A stretch of DNA of 64,000 bases from the NCBI RefSeq assembly GCF_023343835.1, contig NC_064437.1:43363967-43427966 (forward strand), read 5' to 3'. The position numbers were made by a program, and so were the translations under genes. Source of the DNA: Lagopus muta. Lineage: Eukaryota > Chordata > Aves > Galliformes > Phasianidae. Positions 1-46,879 of the stretch are shown here, in pieces. Position 1 is the stretch's first letter. Each line of letters opens with the position of its first letter. The notes beneath the pieces were generated by a model, which saw only the letters and a list, made by a program, of their open reading frames with translations, searched no databases and had not been told where the DNA came from.

Positions 1-2994
1 TGTACGTTTTGTTTCCCCTCCCAGCAAGAAGCTACACTGCCCTTCGCCCTCTTCACACTGGTACTGCACTCTTCTCAGAGCACATTATCTCATGTACTTC
101 AACTCACATTCAGTTGCAGCTTTCTCCCACCTCAACATTTGTTCTCATGCCTGCTCCACATTGTTCCCAAGACAACTTCTCTGTTCAGCTAAAGCCAAAT
201 TTTATCATCTTTCATTTGTGGTATGGTTGTTGTCCTTAGCTGACCTCACAACACCCTTCTCCTAAGATTCACGTGGGAAGCTGAATTTGACATGCTATAG
301 CTTTCTTTTATGCTTTCTAGACTACACTCCCTCAGATAAGAACTGCCTTATAAGACATCACATACATCTCAGTGAGCCTGGAGGTGGAACCTCACTAACA
401 AGTTGGGCTACTTGAGCCAGCTTAATTTAAGTCACCCCCTAAGGCTTCTGTAATTTTTAACATATATCAGAGGAAGAACTCATTTTAACTCACTAGTCAA
501 GCAATAGGATTGAGTCCCTGTGACCACAAGAAAAATCCCTCCATGATTTGAGAAAATTCCTTATATTCTAAAAATAGAAAAATTCAAACAAGTCCTATCC
601 ATGAATGTGGTGGAGTTAATAAAAGTCTTCCCATGCACATTAATCTACAATTAGTTCTAAAAATCTTCTACAAAAACCCTGTTGTCTAACTTAGGCTCCA
701 GACTGCTCATTAAATAGATACAAAACATAAAAGCAGTCTTTGAAATCTGCATTTTTAGAAATTGATATTCTAATATTAAGGCCAGGCTGATGTCCAAAAG
801 GAGCTAACTGTGACAAAAAACTATCACTTATAGATGATGGGATGTGCTGAGATCAGCAGGAAATAAAAGGGAACCTTCAGCACACAGTAGGGAAAGAAGT
901 GAAGATTCCTGCTCATCACTGCTTTCCACTTAATTGTTTTACCTCCCACAGGAAAGGGGATTAACCTGGAGTTTCTCCACAGCATGATACGTGCATTTAA
1001 CTTTTGAATTACAGAACATCTGCTATACATTGCTTAGACAGTAAGCATACAAAGGCAAAATGGTGGCAGAATAGAAACTTGCATGAGGAGCCACTTCTCC
1101 CTCCAGACTGTAAAAGCACAGTTCTGACAACACTCCTTGGTTGTCCACTATTTTTGAAGCTGAATGATAGCACAGCCACATCGAAAATGTTGCAGAGTAG
1201 TGCAAAGATGGATGACCTGATTTGACCAATTAATTTCAATCATTCAAACGTTTCCTTCCCCCCCCCCCCCCCCCCCGCTATTTTTAATGCTTGATGCCTT
1301 CCACTGCAAGAGCAGAACTTCTCAATAAGTGGCTATAACCTACTCACATAACAAGGAAAGTCTATTGTTTGGCTGAATCACCAGGTAAATATTTTTTGCT
1401 GTCAATCTTAAATTAACATAATGGAGCACCATAGTACCAGGCAATTACACAGCCTACTTTAAACCATTTGCTACCGTATTGAGTGAACCTGTAATGAAAA
1501 CACTTCAAATATTACAATATTGAGGAGGGAACCTTCAATTCCAAAACTAAATTATGCTTCAGGAATCACATGTACTTCAAAACATGTATTTTTAAAACAT
1601 CAAAACTCTGCAAAACCTGTTTGTGCAGGTATTTATTCAGGCTGTTGATTGCTTAGAATTAAGGTAAGAAAGATTCTGAAGAGCAACTTAAATTTGAATA
1701 AGATTACTATACAGCTTTGAAGTAATCAACGTACTTGAAAGTTGTGTGGTCCTGACTGAAATTAAGTTTCCATTCAATTAAAAACAAACAGTAGAACCAA
1801 TATATCACAGCTTCATATCCTCAACATCTATTTTAAATGCTTACTTTCAAAGCAGTTGACCTCTTGGGCAGGACAATTCTGCTTCCTTCCAGCTTTTTTT
1901 TTTTTTAATGAAAAATTGTTGTAGGAATCTTCCTTATATTTGTATCACTGTGTTCACACCACCCCCTAGTGAGTACTGAATTACATTTAACACGGCTTCT
2001 CCAGTTTCCAACAGGTAAGGAGAACTGTTGTTCCAGTTAATACCTATTTAGATTGAACTCCACCCCTTATATGAATAATACTTGCTGCATATCTTTGCCA
2101 ATCCGTTTGCGAGTCAGAAATTTACTCTCACTTGCTTAAAACACTCCAATGGACTGGAGAGTTCATCATACATATACTATGTAGCAACACAAACCTCATT
2201 TTTAATAAGCTTACAACAAATCTTCAGATTTTAATTTGCATATATCTTTTTGAAGAACTTCTAAAAATAATCCCACTAGTTCAACTAAAGGCATTAGAAT
2301 AGATTGTTTCATCCATACCTACCAGATCTCATATGGAATTTACTGGAACATTAGTATTCTCTTCCAATCACTCTGACTCAAGGACTGCTTCCCCTCCTTG
2401 GCCTCCAAACACGATTCATCTTGCATGTATTACAATCTTCTACCTCAGTACATGCAGTATATTTTTTTTTTTTTAAATGCACTTAAACTAAGATTGGATT
2501 AGAGGGTTCTTAAACAACTCCTTTAACACTTCCAGAGAAATTAAAGGTGCACTTCACAGTTCACAGAGCAGAGACCCCACAGTCTGCCCTAAAAACCCAG
2601 GAATGAAGAGCTAGTTGTACTAGACTCTCATATTAGTTAAAGTCTCAACTGTAAAGTATTCAGCTTTGAATGTCTCTGCTGATACAATCGTCTTCTGTCT
2701 ACTCCACAGGTAGAACATATACAGGCCATCAAACGAGCATATTTGGAAGGGCTCTTGAAACCAGACTGAGCACCACAAGACAAAAAAGTATGCCTACCTC
2801 CACTGAACAGATACTGCCTGTTCAAACTTTTAAACTATTCACCATAGAAAGCTTTGATTCATATTTCAGGTTGATACTCAAAACAAAAAGATGCTTAATT
2901 ACGAAATGACTTTAATATAATGCAAATAGCACACCAATATTAAAGTTCCCAAGCTTTACAAGATCGTAATTATTAAATCAAAACTAAAGGGCAA
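1..2994. other. Sequence downstream of RPS24, no confirmed gene
   Basis: AT-rich non-coding sequence past the RPS24 poly(A) site. The only open frames are under 80 codons and lack family features. It holds a C19 tract, T-rich runs and, on the minus strand, an exon-like segment at about 2640-2765 that is treated as a finding. No tRNA, rRNA or clear mobile element was recognised. Confidence 0.6.
1258..1276. repeat. Poly(C) tract, 19 C
   Basis: An uninterrupted run of 19 C on the plus strand, so G19 on the RPS24 strand, about 1.7 kb past the RPS24 poly(A) signal. Its length is likely polymorphic and error-prone in sequencing. Confidence 0.95.
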
Positions 2995-3093
2995 ACCAGG
3001 ATTTGACTGACATAGTTTATTTAATGTTAAAGCCAGATGAACAGCTTCTTTCCAGAGCAGTTCTTCCCATACTTCTTGATGGAATTATGTAGC
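2995..3093 (-). other. RPS24: RPS24 terminal exon (3' UTR)
   Basis: Non-coding last exon on the minus strand. The acceptor CTTTACAG lies just above 3093. The exon ends about 20 nt past the AATAAA, where cleavage is expected. The short 3' UTR fits a ribosomal protein mRNA. Confidence 0.75.
3016..3021 (-). terminator. RPS24: RPS24 poly(A) signal
   Basis: AATAAA on the minus strand inside the context TTAAATAAACT, at the expected distance after the terminal acceptor. No stronger signal lies between it and the acceptor. Confidence 0.8.
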
Positions 3094-3879
3094 CTGTAAA
3101 GAAAGAGAAAGGTCAGCTCCAGAAGATTACAACAGATCCCATACTCACACATTTATGGGGTCTGAATAACTCCTTTCCAAATATTACTCTCCTTAGAAAA
3201 AACATAAGGTTCAAAGCTTCACAATATAATCATGGGAATGAGCCTAGATAACAGCGCTTCTCTAGAGGAGCTCAATCTGGAATTGCTTTACCAACCTCCT
3301 GCTCAAGACATTATATTCACTGTATCAGCCCCCAGGCAGTTACTTTAAAAATGAGCCATTTATAGCATCTGTAATAAAACCACACTTAGATCTGCAATGG
3401 TTACTGTCCACAGCATATCTATTTTACTTGTTCCTGCAGCAAAAACACAAAAACAAAGTCTAGCACTTGTCTGAAGTAATATCAGGCATCTACTTAAGTA
3501 TCACTAAGACAGAATTGTTTCCAAAGCTGAAGTTACATAAATCCAAACAGCCTCAGAAAATACAAAGCTATCCTATCCTTATCATATTTTAAGTTAGTTT
3601 CACTGCAAGTTCAATGAACAGTAAATCAGAACTTGGCCCAAGCTATAAAACTTCAGATTATCTATTAGCCAGGTATTTCATGCAAGCTCAAGAAACAAAT
3701 AATCAACTAGTAGTAAGCAGAATAGTGATCTGTAAACATTTCAGTCTCCCTCATACTGATATAGAACAACATGCAAATACCAGTCTTCACATTAAACTTC
3801 ACCAACATTAAACTTACATCATAGTGTAACTACAGGCTATCTAATGTCTACTTTTAGAAAGTAGACCCCCAAGTCATAC

Positions 3880-3914
3880 CTGTTATCCATTTTCCACACC
3901 TGAAGTACATCCAG

Positions 3915-3917
<3 letters not shown>
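3880..3917 (-). CDS. RPS24: RPS24 exon 5 (stop codon and 3' UTR)
   Basis: A 38-nt exon whose first three bases, 3917-3915, are the TAA stop; the rest is 3' UTR. The acceptor ends TTTTTCAG and the donor is GTATGA. It is placed by its splice sites and by the frame after exon 4, not by protein identity, so it is less certain than exons 1-4. Confidence 0.75.
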
Positions 3918-9098
<5,181 letters not shown>

Positions 9099-9101
<3 letters not shown>

Positions 9102-9141
9102 CTTGTCAGCTCCCTCCGTGCCAGCGAACGAGAAAAGGAAG
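9099..9141 (-). CDS. RPS24: RPS24 exon 1 (5' UTR plus ATG only)
   Basis: The only coding content is the ATG at 9101-9099, followed at once by the donor GTGAGT. The 5' UTR is about 40 nt and starts in a pyrimidine tract typical of TOP mRNAs. A start codon alone in exon 1 is the conserved vertebrate RPS24 arrangement. Confidence 0.9.
9129..9141 (-). promoter_or_regulatory. RPS24: TOP-like transcription start of RPS24
   Basis: On the minus strand this reads C followed by a pyrimidine run (TTCCTTTTCTCG). Such 5'-terminal oligopyrimidine starts mark ribosomal protein mRNAs and place their translation under mTOR-LARP1 control. The exact initiating C is inferred. Confidence 0.7.
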
Positions 9142-9554
9142 TGGCGCCGCCGCGCAGCCAATCATAAGGCGGCGCTGGGGGCCTTCAGCTGGGGGTGGGC
9201 CCATGAGCGAGCCTGGCTGTTCCAGTGCCGGAGCTGGGTAGAAAAAGTAGGACCGTATTGGCGGGGCTTCGCGTGAGGGTTCTGTAGCTAAGTGGGGTGC
9301 CTCAGTAGGCTCGCGCTGTGATCTGGTTCTGCTCGTTTGCCGATTTGTTCTGTCCTGCACCCGGTGAGGAAGACTGGGGAATACGGGACTGGCGCGGAAC
9401 CTCGGCGCTCGCACCTGCGGGAGGCCGTGCGCTCTCTCCGACAGGGGGCGCTGTAGGAGGGCGCTGTGTCGCTCTCTCCATCGCGTTCCCATCGATCTAT
9501 GGTAGGCGGTCTGCTGCCGCTGTCGCCGCATGCAATCTCCGTGCCGCCGGCGCC
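9142..9554. promoter_or_regulatory. Shared RPS24/POLR3A head-to-head promoter
   Basis: Only about 410 bp separate the RPS24 start from the POLR3A ATG. Visible elements are CCAAT at 9158-9162 (plus strand), an ATTGG/GC-box pair at 9257-9266 and further GC-rich sequence. A GCCTTAT sequence on the minus strand lies about 25-30 bp upstream of the RPS24 TOP start and could serve as a weak TATA-like element. No canonical TATA box faces POLR3A, as expected for a CpG-island gene. The POLR3A start site itself could not be located. Confidence 0.75.
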
Positions 9555-39689
<30,135 letters not shown>

Positions 39690-39707
39690 CATTTAGGCAT
39701 AATAGAA

Positions 39708-39723
39708 GGGGGGGGGGGGGGGG
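39708..39723. repeat. Poly(G) run, 16 G, in the POLR3A 3' UTR
   Basis: Sixteen consecutive G followed, after one A, by five more. It starts 18 nt after the stop codon on the transcribed sense strand, so it would be present in the mRNA. Confidence 0.95.
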
Positions 39724-39962
39724 AGGGGGAAAAAGAGGAATCTTGAGGAATCTTAAGGAATGTGTATTATCAGTTCTGTGTGTTTCAATAACTGAATTGG
39801 TAAGTGAAATACTAGCAGAAGAATTGCCTAATTATTTAACATCTGTTACTTGTATGGTCTCTTAAAAGGAGAAATTTCTCTGTACCAGAGAGTGGAAATA
39901 GATGTAAAGTGTACTTCAGCTGATGGTTTTCTTCGTGTGCTAGCATTTTCCATGGTACAAAT

Positions 39963-39968
39963 AATAAA
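39963..39968 (+). terminator. POLR3A: Candidate proximal poly(A) signal of POLR3A
   Basis: AATAAA in the context CAAATAATAAAAATAG, about 275 nt after the stop. It would give a short 3' UTR. Confidence 0.45.
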
Positions 39969-41846
39969 AATAGAAACATGCTTTGGAATGATTCGAAGTT
40001 ATTAGTACCTTCTGGGAATTACTTCCCAGGCTAGTTGCTCCTATACAAACCAGCATCAAAGTTTTTCTTCACTGTCACAAGAAAAGTTCTGAGTTTTCGG
40101 CATGCAGTTCTTGCTGCCTACGAAGTAAAAATAGTGCTTAGAATATAATATACATGTTACAATATCTGAGGCAGTGTTTTTTTTTTTTTTTTGTTTGGGT
40201 TTTTTAAGAAATGATTTGTATCTAGATAACTGAAACTGATGAGAAATAATTCTGCTTCGGGTGCTCTTGCGGCAGGGCTGAACAAACATTGAAAAGCATG
40301 TCAAAACATGGTGTTGGAGGAAAGGAAGTGCTGTACTTGGAAGTATGTGCTCTGTGTGGGTGGATCTCAAGTGTCAAAGCTACTGTTGCCTTGCTTTGTG
40401 GTTCTGTAGGCAGTACAAACTTCTTGTAAGCGAATAGTATAGCTAAAACCTCATAGTAAAGCTACATGTGTTTGGGGAAATAGCTCCACAACTTGCTCAT
40501 TATTTCCTGAGAGCTAGGTTATTCTGGAGGCTGAAGGAAATTGTGAGCAACTGATGACTATGAGAAAAGTATACTTTATGAAACTGTAATATTGGCTACA
40601 AATGGAAGTGAAGAGTAATTATATTTAAGTATTTGTTAAAACTTGTGCAATATAATAGCTTGCTTTATATATAGATATTTTCATTACTGTTAACAAGTTG
40701 TTCTTAACTCAGTACTGGACAGATATATTCAGACTTGATTAAAAAAATACCTGCTGAAGTATTCTGGAAGCTTGCACACTGCATATTTGGAAATGTTATC
40801 TTAACAGAAGCAGCAGAGATCATTCTATAGTTCCTAAGGAGTGAGACTTGAAGAAAACTAGAATCGTGTTGCTGATTTCACTTATTCTGTGTTAACTTAA
40901 GAAATGGTGTCAAAAGCATCTGAAATATTTGTTCTTAGCTTGTTGTTTTTTCTTTCTCTATTTTTCCTTTATCCAAAGTTGTTATCCAGGAAATGGTGTT
41001 TTCCTCCCCAGGATTGTGCTTTAGGACATAGCTATAAAAAGTGGCAGATTATAAAACAGTTACTAAATTCTGCAAAGATGATTATAAGAACATGATGAAC
41101 CAAAAATAGTCTTTCATATTATAGCACTTGTTGTTACACTGCTAGAATCTGCAACTTAAAGCAGCCTTTGTTTTGGAAGTTTTATAAGTGAGTGGGGTTG
41201 TCTGAACAACTCAATCCCATTTTGATACATAAAGCAGAAATAGAAACAAAGCTGCTTTCAAGTGTGGACATGAAGTCATTTGAAAGTGTTTTAATCTTTA
41301 GCCTATTAGACTAGTTTTCAGAGTGAATACACATTGTAAGTTATTTCAGTTGTAGCATGTTTAAACTTCATTTCTGTGGACAGAAACTGTCTTGGTTCTT
41401 TTTCTTGTCGGCAGTACTTGGATGAGGAGTGTACTTACAACATCAGTCAAGAAAAACAGAGAGGAACTCAAGTTGTACACTCTTAAAGTAAGACAAGGTG
41501 GCTAAATGATCTAGCTTTTAAAAAGCATTTAAAAGGAATGAGTGTGCTGCAGACATGGCACCAAAAGAGAAGTGTAATGCTACTTAACTGCAATGTAAAA
41601 CCTGTTGTTTTAAATTGAGGGAGCCTCTGTTCTTAGGGTTTGTTTTTTTTTAATTCATCAAATTGTGCATAGAAGACCCAATGTGAAATTCAATGTTGCT
41701 GTTCTCAAATGTTTTTGTACTTTTTATGTAGTACTGAAATATTCTTCTGTCTAGATTTTGGCAGGGTAAAGATTTGGAATGTAATGCATTTGGTACCTGC
41801 TCTGAAAGCCATGTGTATTTTGCTGTTTTAACAGCTAAGAATTCAG

Positions 41847-41856
41847 AATAAATAAA
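41847..41856 (+). terminator. POLR3A: Candidate distal poly(A) signals of POLR3A (overlapping pair)
   Basis: Two overlapping AATAAA hexamers (AATAAATAAA) about 2.16 kb after the stop, followed by T- and GT-rich sequence that could be the downstream element (a GTGTGTGTGT run near 41920). Confidence 0.6.
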
Positions 41857-42226
41857 ATTCTTTGATCTCAGCGAGATTGCCTTTTAACAATTTGTCTGTG
41901 TAGATTCTATTTCTTTTTTTGTGTGTGTGTAGGAGAATAGGACAGGTAGGGACCAAAAGAAGAGCAAGCCAGTAAAGCTTTCCTGTGGATGAATACCTAA
42001 TTTTGTCATGGGAAACTGTCATGAAAGAGCTTGGCATTTTTTTTTTGAGTACCTTCTGAAGATTCTTCTGCAATTTTAATTGTGTGAAGTTTGTATTGGT
42101 ATGAGTGGCCACCTAGTTTTCTTCTGCAAATATGATGAAAAGAAGCTATTGAAATGGTGGCTTTACTCTTTTGTATGTCTTAAGTATTCAGTAAATTACA
42201 TTTGTTATCATGGCCTATAGTATGAC

Positions 42227-42232
42227 AATAAA
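42227..42232 (+). terminator. POLR3A: Alternative distal poly(A) signal
   Basis: AATAAA in TATGACAATAAAAAGAG, followed within 30 nt by TGTGTTTGTTTATTG, a plausible GT-rich downstream element. It is a strong competitor to the 41847 pair. Confidence 0.5.
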
Positions 42233-42250
42233 AAGAGGCAGAGATTATAA

Positions 42251-43800
42251 TGTAAACCTTGTGTTTGTTTATTGATGCATTATAACTTGTGCATAATAGA
42301 TTTATGGGTGACCTGACCCTCTCTCTCCCCCTCATCTGCTTAGTTAAGACAGCTGACGATTACTGAGTTTTCCAAAAAAGAAGTTTCTGGTAGCTGGAAA
42401 GAAAGATCAGTAAGGGCTTAATATACTACTGCTGTCCTTCTGAAGTGATGACAGTTTGGGATCTAACTGTGCTGCTCAAAGGAAGAAAAACAGTGGCTCA
42501 AAGAGCCATTGCAGTAGGCAGTTCCTCAGTAGCATTGGTTATCACTGTGCTTGCAGACAGGAACGCCTTTAGAAACTCAGCAAATGACAAAGATTTCAGT
42601 AGTATCTACTTATGTGCCTAAATTCTTCTGGAAAGAATATAACTCATGAATATTGCATTTTGAAAAGGATTAGCTGAAACTATGTATTTAGACCTGGAAA
42701 AATCTGTCAGTAATCAAAATGTGGAAGGGGAAGAAATATTGCAGTAAAAACTTGCCTGGGATTTTCTGTTGCGTAAGATGTGAAAAATTAAAAGGGATCA
42801 AATCAGAAAAAAAAAAAAAATATTAATGCTTTAGTGAAGAAATACTTTATGGGTCACTGAGACGTGGTTACAGCATTGATGTAATTGCAATGCAAATTTA
42901 TCTTGACTATTTGAATAAAGATCCAAATCTCACAGGGCAATCTAAAAGAACAAAATTAAACCAAACAGCCCTTGTACTTCAGTATGCTAGTGCTTGTGAA
43001 AATTAAGGTTTCTAGTAGCTAACAAAGTGAAAAAATTTAAAGCATTCCATGGAGTGTGACTAGATCACATTCTATCGTTTCTGGAAAAGAAAGGTGAGAT
43101 GCAATTCTCTATTTTTAATTGAGGGTTTGTTTTTTTTTTTTTTTTTTTCCAATGTTGGAGCTATGAGAAGGAAGGTAACCTGTTAAAACAGTATATGTGA
43201 AGAGAAGGAAGGTAGAGGAGAAAACAGTCCTGATGTGCTTCTTTCACGAATTGGGACAGGCTTGCTTTTTTCTGTATTTTTTTTTTTTTTTTTTTTTGCC
43301 TCATCCTGCTTAAAAAATAACTTATAAAAATGCAGAATTGTTACCATCTACATGTGTTCTCTATGGTGAATGTTTAAATAATAGCTCCAAGATTTTCTCA
43401 GAAGCATGAAGTTCTGGCAGCTCACTGGGTATCATCTCACATTCTGCAGCTGCTGCAGAGCACTGGAGCAAAGCTGGCTTAACAATGCTTGAAGGTGATG
43501 CCGAGAGATGCAAGATACCAATGTCTAAGACTGAAAATAATATGGAACAGGTGGTCTTGTGTGTATTCATAATTGCAAACTGCAAAACATATGAAAGATG
43601 ACTTCCTCTTCACTGCCTGAAAGCTATGAAGTCACTGTAGCTGTGTGAGTGCCTTTCTGCTGTGTAACTCAGTTCACAGGGGTCTTTTGTACGAGAACTT
43701 AGACTGTACTTCAGAGTTCTGCTGACTGTGATATTCTTTGAATACAGCATTGTCCAAACCACTTTTTGTTCTGATTATGGGGTATAGCTATATGCATAAA
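42251..43800. other. Intergenic, nothing recognised
   Basis: AT-rich sequence between POLR3A and the first mariner copy. It has two long T tracts near 43130-43149 and 43278-43297 and no credible coding frame. Confidence 0.65.
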
Positions 43801-44351
43801 TTGCTCTGAAAGTAATGCTTCTTGTTTATTTCTGTGAAAACAACAGCAGTTACAACATGCACAATAAAACTGTTTGGAAGAGCAAATTCTCAGTTACAAA
43901 GAGGGTTATTTTTCAACATTTTCACTACCGTTAGCCATTTGTGAACATGAGCTGGTTGAAATGCCATTCATTTTGTGATGTGACAGCTGTGCATGGCCAT
44001 CTGGAACACAACTTGTCTTTCATGTTGCTGTCACTACCGTACTACCCACCACCTTGCTGTGCTCACATCTGCTGTTTGGTCTCCGTGAGCACTCAAGCAA
44101 GTGTTGATATATGTCCATGGGTGCAATTTTTTCTGCATGGAGGAATTCCATTCTACATTCTTGCTTTATCTACACATCCATATCAGGCACCCTTGTATCA
44201 GACTGTCCCCCTGCTGCCATCTCTCAGACTGCAGGGAAATGTAATGGGAGATTGTTGGAAAGGTTCAAACTCTGTTGCCATACCACCAATATCCACCTGT
44301 GATATCATAGGCCAATGTAATTATCAGATACTGCTTTTGGAACAGCCCTAA
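43801..44351 (-). mobile_element. Mariner-like element, copy 1 (Mariner1_GG/Galluhop type)
   Basis: Starts with the terminal motif TTGCTCTGAAAGTAATGC and ends with a degenerate inverted counterpart (CTGCTTTTGGAACAGCCCTA). In between is the known chicken mariner internal sequence, such as GAGCAAATTCTCAGTTACAA and CTGTTTGGTCTCC. At about 550 bp it is an internally deleted copy. Transposase remnants would read on the minus strand and are broken. The family name is from memory, not from a search. Confidence 0.78.
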
Positions 44352-45149
44352 TATAGAGCATCTGTATTCATCAAATGCTTAAAGATGCTTCTTAATCCAA
44401 AGAGTCTGTTTTGTGAGTTTTATAAGCCTGCAACATTAGAGTGTTTGTTGCTTTTGGAAGAAATGATGGTATGTGTTATTGACATAGCATGGGAATAGTT
44501 GTTTCTCTAGTTGTTGAATATAGAAGGAAGAAGAGTGGAAGACAACGCAAAAAAATAACAAAGGAGAATGGGAATAGACTGGAAGTTCATGTCTGTGGAA
44601 AGACATGCCAACTAGGTGAAGTGGCACATAGATGTTAGTAATCTCTAGAAGCCATCCTATTGAAGCAATGGAAATGACAGAAAAAGAACATGTATTTCTC
44701 AGAATTCAGATTTCATCATCTTTACTGGAAATCAGACTAAGACAACTGATAGTTAAATCGTCATTTACTCATTAGGTGATTACTAATAATGAGTAATAAC
44801 TGAATTATTTTCCTTCAGTTATCAGCATATAGTATATATACTATATATAGGTTATAGTAGTCATTCAATCAACGGTATGAAAATACAGGAGTTGAATTAC
44901 AGTGAGTGCAGTTAAGTGTAAAAACTGCACATTGAATTCTATACAGCCCATGCAGAAGATGATATACAAATATATGAAAGTGGGGCAGTAAGGAATCTGG
45001 TGTTGATAACTCTGGTTAGATCACAAGTATTCCAGGAAAATGCTTATTTGAGGACTTTTAAATAGTTTGAAACTCCTGCTGCTAGGCCAAGAGATGGAAA
45101 TGACATTAGTTAATTTGCTAGTGGTGTAGCCTCTCCCACTAGAAGACAA
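44352..45149. other. Intergenic, AT-rich
   Basis: No gene seen. It contains a perfect 20-bp AT palindrome (ATATAGTATATATACTATAT) at 44827-44846. Confidence 0.65.
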
Positions 45150-45465
45150 GCTATGATGTCTGTGAAGATCTTTCGCAGAGCCTGTTGTGATAGGGCAAGG
45201 GGAAATGGTTTTAAACTAAAAGAGAAGAGATTTGGATTGGATACAAGGAAGAAGTTTTTATAAAAATGGTGGTGAGGCAACAGAACAATCATCCAGAGAG
45301 ACAGTGGATGTCCTAACCTTGGAAACACTTGAGGTCAGGCTGGACAGGGCTCTGAGCAACCTGATTGAGTTGTAGGTGTCCCTGTTCGCTGTGGGGGAGT
45401 TGGACCAGATGGCCCTTAAGGATCTCTTCTGACCCAATACATTCTGTAATTCTATGATTCTATAT
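45150..45465 (+). mobile_element. CR1 LINE fragment
   Basis: CR1 3' end in plus orientation: TGATAGGGCAAGGGGAAATGG, then CAGGCTGGACAGGGCTCTGAG and GTTGGACCAGATGGCCC, with the terminal TCTGTAATTCTATGATTCTA repeats. Confidence 0.92.
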
Positions 45466-46879
45466 TTGCAATGAATGCTTACCACCACTGAGGAGTGTTG
45501 GTGAGTCCTAGTATACAAGTAAAAGATTGGAGGGTGTGCAGCCTCTGTGAGTGGCTTCCTTTTTCTGCTGAAAGCTGGCATGCACTGCTGAACCAGGTTC
45601 ATTTCACCTCCATGTTGCCTGTGTTTTGTCAACGGGAGACACTGGCAACCAGAAATGAAGCTGTTGTGAAAGCAGCAGGTAGCTGAGTTGTTTACTGCAG
45701 ATATTTTTTTCTCCTTCCTGGGAAAGTGGGTGTTGGTCAGCTAATATTCCCACGCATACAGTATTTTTATCTGCTTATACCCTTTTTTAACTGTTACATT
45801 GTGCAATTTTTAAAAGTAAAATAAAGAAAGTTAATTGCCAAGAAATACAGAATAATGAGACTGCCCTGAGGTAAACTTTAATGGTCCCAGAAGGTGCTAG
45901 CATTAGGCATATGTGAAACTTCAAAATTCTTTGATTTGTTGTTTGGTGTTGTGCTCACATCTGAGCAGTACTGCTGGAAACTCTTGCTGGTCTTTGCTGT
46001 GGTGGGAATGGCCTTGATCATAGCTCTGCAGTGAGATAGTGAAAGGTACAGAAGGCAGAGAACCTTCTTCATGCTGCTTGCTACTTGACCCCTGCAATTT
46101 GCCAGTGCAGTGATATTAAAGATTTTGCAGTATATACATAAAGGTACCTTGAAAAATCCACAAGTCTTTTTACCATAAGCAAATCTTCCAGGTTTCTAGC
46201 TCATACAAGTATTTTCCAGTTCCATCACTGACTTCCTTTATACTTCAATTTAAAGAAGATACTTAATTCTTCTGACTTAGGCCACTGCAGTGCATTTTCT
46301 AGTTTCCTTTTACATTTATTCGTTTTCTTCCTGTCCTTGTTTCTCCCTTCTGGGCCCTGGTGACTGTCACTACTGGTGACACAGCTTCCCTGTAGCAGTG
46401 CTATGTCAACCATAGTGTGCCACTGGCTGGCTTCAGCTCAGCCATGCGAGGTTGCTGTGAACCCTTGCCCAGAGGATAATTAAACCACTCGAGGAAAAAA
46501 CACTTCCTCAGCACATCTGGATGTGGAAATGTACTGCCATCAAAATTACCATTATGGTCAAATAACTTCTGAGCTGATGACTTTGTTATGTAAGGAAGTG
46601 TGTTTGTGCTCTGAACTGAAATACAGGGCATCCCTGCTAGATGGGATTTTCTGTCATCACTGAAAACTCTTCATCTGCTTAATTTTCTGCTTTTCTCACT
46701 GGCCTGCATTTGTTCCTTCCTGTGGTACCCAGCACAGATGTTTTACTTGCTGTGTTTGCATGTGTTCTGTTGAGAATAAGAAGAGATGCTCAGTGCAGGA
46801 GCGTGGTGACAGGCATGTGTAGGATCAGCTGCTCCTGCTGTACGCTTGTGTGATCTTGGGAAATCCATAGGCTCTCTGT
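45466..46879. other. Intergenic, nothing recognised
   Basis: Sequence of ordinary base composition between a CR1 and the second mariner copy. Open frames are all short and without domain features. Confidence 0.6.

Larger units (their letters stand above)
39690..42250 (+). other. POLR3A: POLR3A 3' UTR (extent inferred)
   Basis: Non-coding AT-rich sequence after the stop. Three possible ends are marked by AATAAA signals at 39963, 41847/41851 and 42227. A long 3' UTR of 2 kb or more is consistent with mammalian POLR3A as recalled. Which signal is used cannot be told from sequence. Confidence 0.6.

Noticed and set aside
9318..9554. In-frame upstream extension of POLR3A (79 codons)
   Set aside because: It opens with GTG and has no ATG before 9555. 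The human protein starts at the equivalent of 9555, and the sequence is promoter-like GC-rich DNA.
43941..44351. 136-codon plus-strand open frame
   Set aside because: It is antisense to the mariner remnant.
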